From Utricularia gibba (lineage: Eukaryota > Streptophyta > Magnoliopsida > Lamiales > Lentibulariaceae): DNA of 64,000 bases. Both the position numbers and the translations under genes were made by a program. Where the stretch lies: the NCBI GenBank assembly GCA_002189035.1, contig NEEC01000012.1:248001-312000 (forward strand). Reading direction: 5' to 3'. Every line of letters starts with the position of its first letter. The stretch's first letter is position 1. The notes under the pieces were generated by a model. That model was not told where the DNA came from. It ran no database searches and saw only the letters and a list, made by a program, of their open reading frames with translations. Below, one piece after another: positions 1 to 11,823 of the stretch.

Positions 1-464
1 TGCCCTGCCCTCCTCAGAAGTGAAGGGATCACTATGCAAACTCATTATTTTATTCTTCCTCTGGAAATGATCGCCAAACGCGAATTACGTGTTTATCTTT
101 AATTATTCCGGAAGCCCCGCAGCACTTCTGGGAGTGGAGCAACCGGTACGCCTGCTTGGACCGAGACCCAGTAATGGAATGCAATGGAATGGACTGGAAT
201 ATGCCTGCCCTCAGCAACACAGACGCAATACAAAATGCCCTCCGCCTCTTTTCAAAAAAACGTGCTTCGAATACGCTGTTGGCACAAGTCGTTCTTTATT
301 CGCCAGCCCATGCATTTCATTCATCTCCTTATTCCTATTTACCTCCATAGTCGTTTTCAGATAAATACATCAAATATATTTTTTTCTTGTAAGAAAATCA
401 TTTCAAAATTTCAATATCACACGGTTGTAAGTGTAAGATGACGGCGCCTTCCTTTGAAAGGCAC
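1..464. other. Upstream flank of the anion channel gene, no gene seen
   Basis: No coding feature could be supported here. The short open frames overlap one another in different phases, have no recognisable domain and no homologue I know. The last part probably acts as promoter for the channel gene that follows. Confidence 0.5.
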
Positions 465-471
465 TATAAAA
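465..471 (+). promoter_or_regulatory. TATA box of the anion channel gene
   Basis: TATAAAA lies 62 bases upstream of the chosen ATG at 533. That would put transcription start near 495-500 and leave a short 5' leader. The match is visible directly; the promoter role is inferred from spacing. Confidence 0.6.
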
Positions 472-532
472 AGGCGACCCACCTCTCCCCATTTCTTTGA
501 TTATCCAACTTTACCTTTTCTACTTCTCCGCC

Positions 533-2091
533 ATGGAATCCCTGAAGCCGATCCTCGCCGTCGCCGCAGAAAAGCTTGACAAACTCCACGCCGGCTACTT
601 TCGAATCACTCTCTCCCTCTGCTCCCAAGTTCTCCTGTGGAAGATCCTTCTCCAACCTCATCATGATCGTAGAACCGATATCCGGGTTTCAAGAACCTTC
701 TACTTCACCTTCCTCGGCATTGCCTGGTCCCTCTCCCTCCTCGTTCTCATCCTCCTCTCCTTGCTCTACTCCCTCAAATGCCTGCTCCGGTTCAAGACCA
801 TTAAAGCGGAGTTCACACACCACATCGGAGTTAACTATCTTTTCGCGCCGTGGATATCCTGGCTTCTCGTGATCGAAGCGGCGCCGTTTGTCACCCCGAG
901 GACGGTCACCTTTGTGGCCCTCTGGTGGATCTTCGCCCTGCCGGTGGTTGTTCTCGATGTTAAGATATACGGGGAATGGTTCACCAAGGGGAAGAGGTAA
1001 TCAATCCTTGCCCCTCTTGCTCGCAATATTATTTTATTACCGATATTTATAGATATATTTTCTGAATACAATTTTATCTATAATTTATAAAAAAAAAATC
1101 TTAGGTATCTAACGGCGGTGGCTAATCCGACGAGCCAGTTGACTGTCATTGGGAATCTGATAGGATCACGTGCTGCCGCGAAGATGGGGTGGAAGGAGGT
1201 GTCGGTGCTTCTTTTCTCTCTAGGGATGGCGCATTATTTGGTGCTTTTCGTTACTCTTTACCAGCGGCTCCCTGGCGGCGAGCAGCTTCCGGCGATGCTC
1301 CGGCCGACCTTCTTTCTGTTCTTCGCCGCCCCCAGCGTCGCCAGCCTCGCTTGGTACTCCATTTCCGGAAGCTTCGACACCGTTTCCAAGATGCTGTTTT
1401 TCCTCTCGCTTTTCCTCTTCGCCTCACTGGTGCCCTCCTTTTTCCCATTTATTTTTTTTCAAAGATAATTGATTGCCCACATGCACACTCAGACCTATAA
1501 AGCGTGTCTCCTCACTCTAGTGGTGAGGTTATCGTTTTCAAACACACAGTTAGCTCTGACTTTTATATGAATTAAAATAATGTTGTCTGCTGAATTCCAC
1601 GGCTTTAGCTGCGTTGACATTTTTCTTCTTACATTATTTATTAGAATTCTATACGGTTAGGAAACAGCTTAGGGCTAGGTTGAGTCATGCACAGACAATA
1701 GCCGTCCCACTTCTATTCATATACCCTCTCGAAACCTAGCTTCCAGGTTCATCCTGTGCGTTAATTATTCTATAATATACCTGTGTAGGTGTGCAGGCCA
1801 AAGCTGTTTACGATTGCGATGAAGAGGTTCACCGTGGCGTGGTGGGCATACTCCTTCCCCATCACCATGCTAGCGCTAGCCTCCACGAGGTACGCGGAAG
1901 AGGTGGAGGGAGGGTTCCCTCACGGCGTTCGGATCGCTCTATCTGCACTCTCCGTTTTCGTGCTTCTCAGCCTCCTCTGTGCCTCCATCTTCGATCGCAA
2001 ATGGTTGTACCTCGAGGATGATCTGGTTCCCAGCAGTGATAATGTGCCAGGAGGCGCCAACCCGTGCAGAGTCACCCCGGAAGGATGTTAG
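533..2091 (+). CDS. S-type anion channel, SLAC1 homologue (SLAH1/SLAH4 type), 3 exons
   Basis: Coding exons are 533-996, 1105-1429 and 1789-2091, joined by GT-AG introns of 108 and 359 bases. They give 363 residues in one uninterrupted frame. The family moves chloride or nitrate across the plasma membrane through ten helices. Conserved stretches include HAGYFRI and SLCSQ near residues 19-30, the GVNYL-AP-ISWLL region, a WFT-KR junction at the first splice site, ANPTSQ after it, HYLVLFVTLYQRLPGG, LAWYSISGSFD and AWWAYSFP in the last exon. The short N and C termini fit SLAH1/SLAH4 rather than SLAC1, which has a long phosphorylated N terminus. The start at 533 is preferred because no in-frame ATG lies upstream and TATA spacing fits. 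AATAAA-like signals sit near 2186-2200. The exact paralogue is not certain. Confidence 0.93.
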
Positions 2092-2688
2092 GAAACGCAA
2101 GTGTTGAGGGGGTAGATAGAGCAGTGGGTCCATCCCCCCGTGATACGCTTCGGTTCTATGGTTGCATAAGTGGTGTACTACACAGAAAAATAAAATAAAA
2201 TAGCAATCTATATCCATGTTTTAAAAAGTGCCCCATCGTCGTCCTTAACTCGATGGAATCGAAATTAAACTTAATGAAATATTTGTATGATTGGTTTTAA
2301 TCCAGGAAAAATCGATTAATTGGGTTCAGTTCATCTATGGATTGATTAGAAATTTTTTCATTTACACGATGGGTTTCAAAAATGAATATTGTCAAATGTC
2401 AATGTTTTTATTCTTTTGTTGGTGTATCAATGACAAATACATATTATCAATTTTTAATAATACATGTTTTTGTGCATAAAAATATATTATTTTTATACTG
2501 ATTAAATAACTTCTAATTTTATATAAAAAATAACCATATAAAAATAAAAAAAATAATTCATTTAGGATAAATTAGCAAGATTTCTAAAAAAACTGTACTC
2601 GATTCAAATTACTTATAATCAATTCCCATGACTTTATATTTATATTTGAATATTGTCGATTTCAAATTACTCGATATGAAATAATAAT
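2092..2688. other. 3' flank and AT-rich spacer
   Basis: After the channel stop there is a likely 3' UTR with overlapping AATAAA motifs around 2186-2200, then AT-rich sequence with no gene that I can support. Confidence 0.5.
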
Positions 2689-2693
2689 CTATG

Positions 2694-3370
2694 AGCTTGT
2701 TTGGTATGATGTTTAGTATTAGAGTGCTTTTAGAAATTAAGTAAAATAAAACCTTCAAATGGGTGGGTGTCATTAGTTTGGTATAATAGTTTATTTTATA
2801 AGGGATAATAAAATGTGTGTTTGGTTGAGTATATTAAAAATTTGATTTTAATTAAAATTTACCATTACACCATTATTTATTGACATAATTAGTTTTCCCC
2901 AAATCCCATCATAAAGCCTTGTGTCCGTAGCGAGAAAATTGCTATTCCCTCTATGTAGACCAGCGCCATTGAAATTTTCCCAAAACACTATTCAACTTGA
3001 ATTTTCTAGCAAGAAAATTGCTACGTCCCTCTGCTTCCATCCTATTGAAAACACAAGCAAAGTTTTTGAAGAAGATGAATAGGAGGAGTTTCTCAAGATT
3101 ACCTGGTAGCTAGGGTTTTGAGGGGAGGAGAAATATCTTTACCTGCATGTAAAAGTTCTGATTGAGTAGAAGGGTAAAAGAGACAATTATTATGTTAGTC
3201 TTACGAAACCCATCTTCTTGGTGGGTTCACAAAAATACCCAAAACCTAGGTTTAATAACAAAATCTAAATTTTAGAAACGGGTCATGAGAAAAGAAAAAT
3301 AGTTAACCAAACGAAGTTTTATTTTAAAACCCAATCTATATCTGATAAATACCCATATACCAAACGACCC
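2694..3370. mobile_element. Candidate MITE with terminal inverted repeats
   Basis: The left end reads agcttgtttggtat and the right end, reverse-complemented, reads gggtcgtttggtat, so about 14 bases match imperfectly. A second inner pair (tttggttgagt near 2821 and its opposite ttaaccaaacg near 3303) repeats the theme. CTATG flanks both ends (2689-2693 and 3371-3375), a possible target-site duplication. There is no coding capacity over 677 bp. Ends of this type are common in hAT-like and related MITEs, but the superfamily is not settled because the duplication length is ambiguous. Confidence 0.5.
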
Positions 3371-3375
3371 CTATG

Positions 3376-3694
3376 TATGAATTGTTAATTGATGATGAGG
3401 TTACCCAAATTCACCTTATGGATTACACATAGGCTAGGGATTGAAGAATGATGAGCCCGTTGCTAAAGTAATGAGCAGTACACATGGACCATTGTAATAA
3501 GTAAGATCTACACAAATTCAACTAAAAGCTCAGAAGTGATCCCAAATAACATAACCCGATTGAAATCTGACTTTCTAGACTCAAGATAAGGCCCCACATG
3601 TACTAAAGTTGATTCTCTCTCTCGTAACCGTTGGAGTATCCCCTATAAGAACAAACTCATGCCTGTAATCTATATATTTTTTTGCATACTAATA
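3376..3694. other. Spacer between MITE and copia element
   Basis: Nothing coding or repeated was recognised in this stretch. Confidence 0.4.
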
Positions 3695-3959
3695 GTGAAG
3701 AAATTCATACACTTTACCTAGATGTAGTAGAGATTTTGAAATGAAATTAATGAAAACATCTTCATTATGACAAAAAAAATCACTTTTGCATAAGACAAAC
3801 TTCATGAATACCTAAAGGGTTACAAAATAAAAGTGACCCAATTGAAAGGTTCACATGTGACTATTTTTTTATTCACCACACAATTAACGATGCATTCTTC
3901 ATCATAGACAATTGTAGACATTGCTTTCTTGACCTACACCTCAAAGTGGCTTTTACCCA
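3695..3959 (-). repeat. 3' LTR of the minus-strand copia element
   Basis: This is a direct repeat of 7619-7887 with scattered substitutions. It begins TGAAGAAATTCATACAC on the plus strand and ends in CA. Confidence 0.75.
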
Positions 3960-4399
3960 AAAACGAAAAAGGTAGATTTTTTTGAATAGGAGACATCCAA
4001 TCATTTCTAGAATGGTACAATTTTTTTTGTCACTCACTCCATTTTGTTTAGGAGTTTAGGGTTGTGCAACAGTATACTGATGTAGAATAACTTCATTACA
4101 GAAGAGTTTTATGAAGTATTTGGAAGTATACTAACCTCCATTATCAAATCAAAGAACTTTGATTGTCATGTGGGTTTGTTTTTATGCCATTGTTTTAAAG
4201 TTTAAACTTGGTGAGTGTTTTGGACTTGGATTTGAAAAAAATATGCAGCAATATTTTGAAAAATCGTCAATAAAACTTTGTACGTATTTTCTATCATTCA
4301 ATGAGCTTTCCTTGAATGGGCCGGGCCACATATCAACTCAAGTTTTGTAGTGCTGATAGTATCACTATGTGGATATGGCTTACACACTACTTTTCCTTT

Positions 4400-5900
4400 T
4401 TAAGACATATCAAAGTAGAAATCATCAAGTTTTATGTCATTTAATTCAATGGTAGTTCCCTTTGGCTGTAATATCTTCATATTGTTTATTCTATAGTGTC
4501 CTGGATGTTTGTGCGACAACTGAGTGTCTTTTGAGATAGAATATGCCAGAATAAGTAGATTAGGGTAGCCTAGTTTGTATAGATTATTATATAAGCACAT
4601 GGCTTGTAGAGATATATGTTTGTCTCGACTAGTAATGATAACCCCTTCCTTTGTTAATTGCAGAATGAATCCTTGATGTTGGAGTTGGCCCTTGAAAAGG
4701 AGATTTTGCACAAATTTCAAGTACATAGCACATATTTTGATCACAAGAAAACCAGTTTGAGTATGCAGTTTAATAGTTCCTTTGCCTAGAATCTTGGTGA
4801 CATATTAGATTGATCCCCATACATTATTGTCAACAACTTCAGTCAATGAGATGAAATATTTTAGATTTTCACATTCATGGCAAGTGGCTCCACTATCCAC
4901 ATACCATCCTTGTTTAGGGAGGTCTAATTTGGACATAAGAACAAATTTTGTATCATACACATCCAATGGGGACACCTCTTTTTCACCTTTAAAATAGGTG
5001 AATGTAGTGGATTCATCATGTCCTTGCTACTTATTAGATTTTGCTATCTCAAATTAGTAGGTGACTTTGTGGGCCAGTCTCTTTCAAAATGAACTTTTGC
5101 TTTGTAGTGACTGCATTTAGCCTCAAGATGATATCAATATAAGTAAGGCTTATGGAATGGCTTCTTGTAGTGACTACACAAAGGTGCATTTTTCCTCCAA
5201 TAGTTTTCAACGGTATGATTATCTCTATCACAATAGGTCCATTTTTTTTTTACTATGAATGATATTGGCTTACTTGTGGATTCTGTTCTTGTATTCTTCG
5301 ATGCACTAAACAACACAAATTCAACGGAGATTTGAACCTCTTTTTTCATGAAGTTGCATAAGCTTTTCAAAGGATTGTGATTCTCCTATAAATTAAGAAA
5401 AGGTAATTTCTTCTTCATTCCCAATTATCTTTCTCATTTTTCTTCAAGTTCAATAGCACATAACTTAACTTGAAAACATTCAGGTAGGCTCACCATGGCC
5501 TTCTCAATAACTTTGAAATATGGAAAGTCTTCTCCAAGAGCTCAAATATCACTGAAAAGTTTGGAGGTTAAGTTGGAATTTTTCTTGAGAGTCTCATGAT
5601 CTTCAATTTCATTACATTCAAACTCTTCCATTAAGCTTCATCTTTTATACTATTTCATCCACTTCATATAGCTCTTGTAACTTGTCCAAAATATATTTGA
5701 AAGTGCTGCAGGTTGTTATTTTTTCTAAAACGTCTTTAGACAAGGCAACATGTAGAATGGCAACAACATCATATTTTGAGTCCTCAAACTATTCCAAGAA
5801 CTCGAGTTTGGTATCAGTGGGCTATTTGGATAAAATATGTGAAATGAATTCATCTTTGATAACCACTAGGTATCAAAGATGTTTACATTTCAAGTAGGGG
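4400..5900 (-). pseudogene. copia gag-protease remnant
   Basis: On the minus strand, gag sequence lies around 5900-5380, a CX2CX4HX4-type zinc knuckle around 5260-5200 (the last Cys is altered), an aspartic protease motif WYVDSGATCH around 4885-4915, and a GAG-pre-integrase box (LSHKHPGHYRINN) around 4480-4520. The order gag, knuckle, DSG protease, pre-integrase is that of Ty1/copia polyproteins. The frame is broken by several stops and shifts and nothing downstream of the pre-integrase box survives, so this is a pseudogene. Confidence 0.75.
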
Positions 5901-6272
5901 TTAGCTTTAGGATCCACTAGGTATAGCTCCTATTGCTACCAGAAAATTCTGCTACCAGGGAATCGATTCTCTAATCATCACCCATATATTAATTCTAATA
6001 ATCTTATTACATCAATTGTGAGAGCCATTGGCTAAACAATTTAGGGAACTTAATATTTGTCGGTTTATTTGCAGTTATGATATCTTTATTTCACAAGTAC
6101 TTTAGTCATAGAATTTTAACTTGTAAGTAAATGCTTGGGAAAATCTCACATTATCATTTCATCATAATTTCTACAGCAAATATATCAATTAGAAGATTTT
6201 GTCAGTGATATATATTTGATCTCAATTCATAATAAGGTTCCTCAATAAGTTGCTAATTTCTTGAACACATAC

Positions 6273-7526
6273 TCTTGCGTGTCGTTTCCTCAAAAAAATT
6301 TAAATATTTAAAACGTAAAACACCAGAAAGCATAGTACAAATATCGATCACAGAGAGTTGTTTTTTGTGAAAATTGTTTTGTAAGAAACCTCAAAATGTT
6401 ACGGTTTTGTAAAAGGGGGTTTTTAGAATGCAGAAATAAAAGTCACAACCTAAGTGATGGCCCTTGATTACGGTACACAGTTCCTGGGAATAAGATTCCA
6501 TCTCCTTCCTTTGTCCGTCCTTGCCTCAATTTTCATTGATTTCTTTCGAATAACTGGTTATAGGAGCACGGGAATAGTCTCATGTGATTCCTCCTTGGAC
6601 GATTAGGAAGACAAGAGGATTGCCTTCAAAACCGAATTGTGTGCATGTGCCCAGCTATTGCCAATGGCCAGTTGCAGGTCCAAGGTCACAACCTGTCCAC
6701 TATCGCGGTACCTAAGCTACAAACAATCTGCTACTTCCCTCGAACCGGCAGGATTAGAGTTGATGCTCTTCACCTTGATCTTCACCAAAATCTGCGAGAA
6801 GTGGCCTGCTACTCATGGACCTTGACTAAGAGTCGTTACAGAAAGACTGCAACAAGATGCGTGGAAGTATGCGGAATCCGAATTGAATTCAGCGAAGAAT
6901 CGAGTGTATTGCTCAGGACTTGGAAGGAAACTTCATCTACTTCCAAGAAACTAAAGGTTTTTAGCCACAAAGGGCCATCAAAACAGAAATGAAAAGGAAG
7001 CTAAGTGTTCTTCCGCCTTGGAAGGGAGGAAGAACTCAAAAGTTCTAAGTACAAGAAAGAAAGTGGCAAAAGTCCGAAACTAAATGCTCCAAGTGGCTTT
7101 TATATGACTCCCCACGTGCATTAACTTCTTTGGGTCCCCTTCTCATCATTCTTTCTGTCTTGCGTGCGCCACCAGACTTTCTTTGCGTGCAAGTTTGCGC
7201 CCAATCATTGCTGCAGACTTTGACATGCCGTAAGTCAGGGGCCTTGACTAGTGTCAGTCTTCCGCCCACAATTGTTCCAACTCGCGTACAAGGCACGAAA
7301 ACTCAGAGTCTGACCACCTGCAATACTCCTGCAACACTCTATGACAGTCTCTTGACATGTCTCGGTCAAAGTGTGAGAAAAAAGGCAGAAAATATATACA
7401 AAATAGGAAAATAGGGATTTTCTAATAAAAATCAAATACTTAATAATAAGACTTCTAATTGGGCGACTTAGCACTAAATTAATACCTAATAATACTTAAT
7501 TAATAACTAAAAAATGACACTTAACA
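6273..7526 (-). mobile_element. Solo LTR of an Athila-type retrotransposon
   Basis: This 1254-bp LTR is in inverse orientation to the 5' LTR of the Athila element at 9921. Read on the minus strand it starts TGTTAAGTGTCATTTTTTAG and ends in the same cgacacgcaa motif. Both sides carry CATAC (6268-6272 and 7527-7531), a perfect 5-bp duplication, and there is no internal domain. That is the structure left by recombination between the two LTRs of one insertion. Short open frames within it are not genes. Confidence 0.88.
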
Positions 7527-7603
7527 CATACACTAACACATATTAGATTCATGACAACTAAAACAACATTAAGAATGAAGCTTGAACACAAGAACACAAG
7601 TTT

Positions 7604-7618
7604 GCAGTTTTGATACCA
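7604..7618 (-). other. Primer binding site of the minus-strand copia element
   Basis: On the minus strand it reads TGGTATCAAAACTGC directly after the LTR. Plant copia elements normally carry TGGTATCAGAGC, complementary to the 3' end of initiator tRNA-Met, so this is that site with a few changes. Confidence 0.7.
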
Positions 7619-7887
7619 TGAAGAAATTCATACACCTTACCCAAATGTAGAATAGCATGTGAAATCAAAGTAGTTAAAACATCTTCATTATGGCTGAAAA
7701 AAACAAGTCATTTGTTACATGTGATAAACCCTATCAATACCTAAAGGTTCACAAAATAATAGTGGCCCAACTCAACGATCCACATGTGACTTCTTTTTTT
7801 TTCTCTAAACAATCAATGATGCGTTTTTCATTGTAGACAATTGCATATTTTGCTTCCTTGACCGGCACCTCAAAGCTACCTTCAACA
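7619..7887 (-). repeat. 5' LTR of the minus-strand copia element
   Basis: Direct repeat partner of 3695-3959. The similarity stops on both sides at the same points, which supports the LTR borders given. Confidence 0.75.
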
Positions 7888-8016
7888 AATACAAAGTGAA
7901 GTTTCAATTCGATGACTAAATAGACTCCAAGCTAGAGAGTGACAAATCTCTTCTTAGGTTCTAATGTCAAGCTACGCCACACTTTTCCATGAACATTTCC
8001 CAGTAAAAAATCAATC

Positions 8017-9810
8017 ATGTTCGTTGTGCTATCAAATCTAGGCTCAGTACCATCACCCATGTTCGATGACAAAAGCTACTACAAATGGGTTGCTAAGATA
8101 ACTAACCTCCTTAGAATCTTGAAGCAGTGGGAGATCTTTCTGAAACCTCTAAATTTTACTGACTCTAATGTAGTTAGTGCAGCAAAATGGGAGGAAAAAC
8201 AGCTCCTAACTAGAATTGTTGAGGATGTAGTTATTGATGTTGAAGTATACAACCACATGATACATTACAAGACTCCAAACGAATTCTTGATCAGAGTTCT
8301 ATATTATAGAAAAGAAAAAAAAGAGAAAGGAGATTATCACTTTATGGTGACTAATTGACAACCTGAAACTAGCTCTAAGAAGCGTGATTAGTTCATTTAT
8401 TGAGATCCTACTACCTGGTATAAAGACACTCGAAGCTCTTGGTGAGAATATGAGGGTAAAGAAGAAAATAGTTGGAGTACTCCTTAAATTCTACACTTTT
8501 GTAGTCACTCTATATTCTTCATAGATCAGTTGAAGAAGCTAATTCCTGCACAATTGATTAATGCCCTTCGAAAAATTGATGATAGGGTATTCAAGGTTAT
8601 TTATCTTTACTCCACCAAGGGAATGGATGCGAAGGAAAAAAAAAGGTGGTCACCCTCTTTGTCCTTTTTGCGATCAAAGAATCATCTACACAAAAACTGT
8701 TTCTATCACACTAACAAAGGGGCACTTCTGAAGGGTATGTAAAGCGTGAAAGGAGGAAGAATTGAACAAGCATAGGAATAGCTATATCCAATGTATCCTA
8801 TTTCTTATTCAATGAAATGAAAGTATTTGACGTTTAACAATAGTACGGAAATTAAATCTTTGTCACTCATATTTGTGAGGGCTTCTCAAATTATACAACT
8901 TATAGATTCTCGTGTGGCAAAATAATAGAAATAGATGATGGAAATATTATCAAAGTGCATGAAGTAGGGACTACCCATACTTTGTCCTACAAGCATCTAG
9001 ATGTTCAAGGACACCTACCTTATCCCAAGTATCCAACAACTTCATCAACATAGGACAATTGACAACTAGAGGTCAATACATGAATTTCGCTAATAATCAA
9101 TGTGAAATCAGTGCCCATATAGGACAACACATTCTAAAATTGAGTATGAAGAACAAGATGTTTCTCGTGAGACCACTAGATTCATTTCACACCGACTCCA
9201 TAGTGTACCTCATTGCCAAGGAATCTTTCAACCTTTGGCACAAAAGGTGCTGACACTATCATTTCGCATCTCTTAACAGAGTGCAAAACACTAACTAGTA
9301 CATGAACTCTCGAAACTTATAGCAAGATATGACCTATGTGAAAGCTACAAATATGGAAAACTAGCAAGATTATCTTTTAGGAAAACGTTATGGAAGGCTA
9401 TAATGAAACTATAGCTCCTTCAAAATGATCTATGTGAACCTATAAGCACACGTACACCAATAGGAAATAGGTACTACCTGATCTTTGTTGATCTTTGTCG
9501 AAGTTCTAGTCTGTTTTAAGAAATTTAAGGCATAGGCTGAAAATCATATTAGAAAAAAATTGAAGAGTTTAAGGATTGAAATGGTGGTGAATATAAAAGT
9601 GAGGAGTTTAAATAGGGCATCTTATGTTTGGAAAGGATGTGTCTGTAAAATATTAGATAGAAGCAATGAACACTTCAAATCTACCTACTAAGGAGACTAT
9701 TGACAAGTTGAACAATTGATTATAAGACTCCATTTGAGCTGTGGTATTATCGAAAGACAAGTGCAAACCACCTCAAGTTTTTTTTAGATATGTTAGCTAT
9801 ATTTACATAC
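8017..9810 (+). pseudogene. Second Ty1/copia relic: gag, knuckle, protease, integrase
   Basis: On the plus strand a gag N-terminal part (8017-8358, with the FDDKSYYKWVAKI stretch typical of copia gag) is followed by a decayed zinc knuckle near 8660-8710, a pre-integrase box around 9225-9270 (FNLWHKRC) and integrase core remnants around 9400-9510 (LCEPIST, GNRYYLIFVDL) and 9720-9790 (KTPFELWYYRK). Stops and frame changes interrupt it throughout. Reverse transcriptase and RNase H are missing and no LTR pair was found. The Athila 5' LTR begins about 110 bp downstream, so that insertion may have removed or displaced the rest. Confidence 0.72.
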
Positions 9811-9920
9811 ATGAAGTAAAAAGTAAAAAGTTAAAAAAAAAAGGTTAACATTTTGTGAGTGTTTTGTGTGGTTGAATGTTGGTTTGTATGTATAATTGTT
9901 CTTTTTGTGTGTTTTGTAGG

Positions 9921-10584
9921 TGTTAAGTGTCATTTTTTAGTTATTATTTAGGTATTATTATGTATTAATTAAGTGCTAAGTCGCCCAATTAGGAGTCTTA
10001 TTATTAAGTATTTGATTTTTACTAGAAAATTCCTATTTTTCCATTGTGTATATTTTATGCATTTTTTCTCGCACTTTGACCGAGGCATGTCTGGAGACTG
10101 TCAGGAGTGTTGCAGGAGGATTGCAGGTGGTCAAACTCTGAGTTTTCATGCCTTGTACGCGAGTTGGAATGATTGTGGACGGAAGACTGACACTGGTCAA
10201 GGCCCATGACTTATGGCATGTCAGAGTCTGCAGCAATTATTGGGCGCAAACTTGCACGCAAAGAAAGTCTGTTGGCGCACGCAAGACAGAAGGAATGATG
10301 GAAAGGAGACCTAAAGGAGTTAATGCACATGGGAAGTCATATAAAAACCACTTGGAGCACTTAGTTTCGGACTTTTGAACAATTTCTCTTGTACTTAGAA
10401 CTTTTGAGTATCTTTCATTTCTGCATCTTAAAAACTCCCTTTTACAAAACCGTGACATTTTGTAGAAGTTGCTTGCAAACACTTTTCACGAAAAACAACT
10501 CCTTGAGATCGATACTCGTACTGCGCTTTCTAGTGTTTTACGTTTTAAAATATTTAAAATTTGTTGAGGAAACGACACGCAACA
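9921..10584 (+). repeat. 5' LTR of the Athila element, internally deleted
   Basis: It begins TGTTAAGTGTCATTTTTTAG and ends just before the primer site with cgacacgcaaca. Compared with the 1254-bp solo LTR at 6273-7526 it lacks about 590 bp between the tract ending cttttgagt (near 10410) and the tract beginning atttctgcat (near 10418). Confidence 0.85.
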
Positions 10585-10590
10585 AATTTT

Positions 10591-10607
10591 TGGCGCCGTT
10601 GCCGTGG
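10591..10607 (+). other. Athila primer binding site
   Basis: TGGCGCCGTTGCCGTGG starts six bases after the LTR end. Plant Athila elements use a near-identical site complementary to the 3' end of tRNA-Asp. One base differs from the usual GCCGGGG form. Confidence 0.8.
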
Positions 10608-10711
10608 AGTTGTGTATTTTTGTGTTTAGTATTTTTTCTTTTCTTTTCTTTTTCTTTCTTTCTTCTTGTTTTTCTTTTATTTCTGTTTTGCTGCTGTTTT
10701 TCTCTGTTTTT

Positions 10712-11823
10712 ATGCATTCCGCTCCACCAAAAGGACACCGAAGCTTAAGATCATACCGAGACATCTTGTGCCCTTTAGATCCGGAGATTGAGCGCACATT
10801 TCTGGCGAAAAAGAGGGAACTAACTTCAAATATATCTCCTGACGAAGAAATGGATGGTCAACCACCTACTGGAGTCCCCAAAATGCATGGAGAACAGGAG
10901 CAACAGCATTCGCAATTTTTTCCAGTTCTACCGATCAGTAATCATGGCCCAGCACTAAGGACCATAAAAGAAGAAATCACCGCCAGCCATGCTGACCGAC
11001 CACTTTGTATCATCTTTGGCGCGGAAGAGGACTTTGAGCTTCGACCATATTTGTTCCAAACACTTCCTAAGTTCACTGGGAGAGAAAATGACGACCCAAA
11101 TCGTCATCTTAGAGAGTTGCACATGGCTTGTACATCCATGCACCCAAAAGGTGCTACCGAGAACCAAGTCAAGCTGCGGGCCTTCCCTTTCAGTCTCACT
11201 GAGCGAGCCTTGGAGTGGCTGTATGGACTACCACCATCCTCTATTGCTACCTGGGAGCAAATGGTTCAAAAGTTTCTTGATAGATATGCGCCCCTAGGAA
11301 GAGCCTATGCGGGAAGAAGAGCTTTAGCTACCATGCTACAAAGTAAAGGAGAGAATTTACAGGAGTATTATGGCAGATTCAACCGGATCTGTAACACTTA
11401 TCCACAGCATGGGCTTACTGAAGGTCAAATTTTACAACATTTCTACGAAGGACTGACCCCATGATCAGAGGACAAATGGATGCCGCTTGTAATGGGTCAT
11501 TACTAGAGAACCGCCACAGCGCTGACGCCCGCAGATTGATAGAACAAATGGCTACCAACTCTTATTCTACTTCCAGTCGTTATGACTACTCATACCGAGC
11601 ACCTGGAGGAAATTCTCAACCTGTGAAATCAGTGCACGAAGTGGATAATTCCGAAGTTTTAGCTCAACTTACTGCTATGAGTGATACCTTGAAGCTTGGC
11701 TTCCAATCACTTCTCCAACAACAAGGAAGGTATCACGGATCTTCAACCTCTCATCTTTCTGATCCAGGACCTATGATACACGAGATGCCAGTGGAAGAGG
11801 TGAATGCATTTTACCAGAACTAA
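10712..11823 (+). pseudogene. Athila gag, frameshifted and cut before its zinc knuckle
   Basis: The likely start is the ATG at 10712. The frame includes the retrotransposon gag core, with FTGRENDDPNRHLRELHMAC, LRAFPFSLTERALEWLYGLP and the YYGRFNRICNTYPQHGLT stretch. At 11457-11460 a run of four C seems one base short; the frame then ends at once and the next phase carries the continuing gag (from 11461). It runs to a stop at 11821-11823 right after VNAFYQN, the point where Athila gags normally go on to a nucleocapsid region. Sequence after that belongs to another repeat. Confidence 0.8.

Larger units (their letters stand above)
3695..7887 (-). mobile_element. Decayed Ty1/copia retrotransposon, both LTRs kept
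   Basis: The element reads on the minus strand. LTRs of 265 bp (3695-3959) and 269 bp (7619-7887) are direct repeats bounded by TG and CA. Next to the 5' LTR is an initiator-tRNA-Met type primer site. Flanks aatag (3690-3694) and aatac (7888-7892) agree in four of five bases and look like the target duplication. Inside are gag, zinc-knuckle and protease remnants (about 4400-5900), but integrase, reverse transcriptase and RNase H are not recognisable. A polypurine tract was not found. A complete Athila-type solo LTR sits between primer site and gag, so this element is the older host. Confidence 0.8.

Noticed and set aside
89-441. Three overlapping frames before the anion channel
   Set aside because: Different phases of the same stretch, no recognisable product, and probable promoter position.
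6637-7414. Frames of 62-117 codons on both strands
   Set aside because: They lie within the solo LTR and recur, broken, in the other LTR copies.
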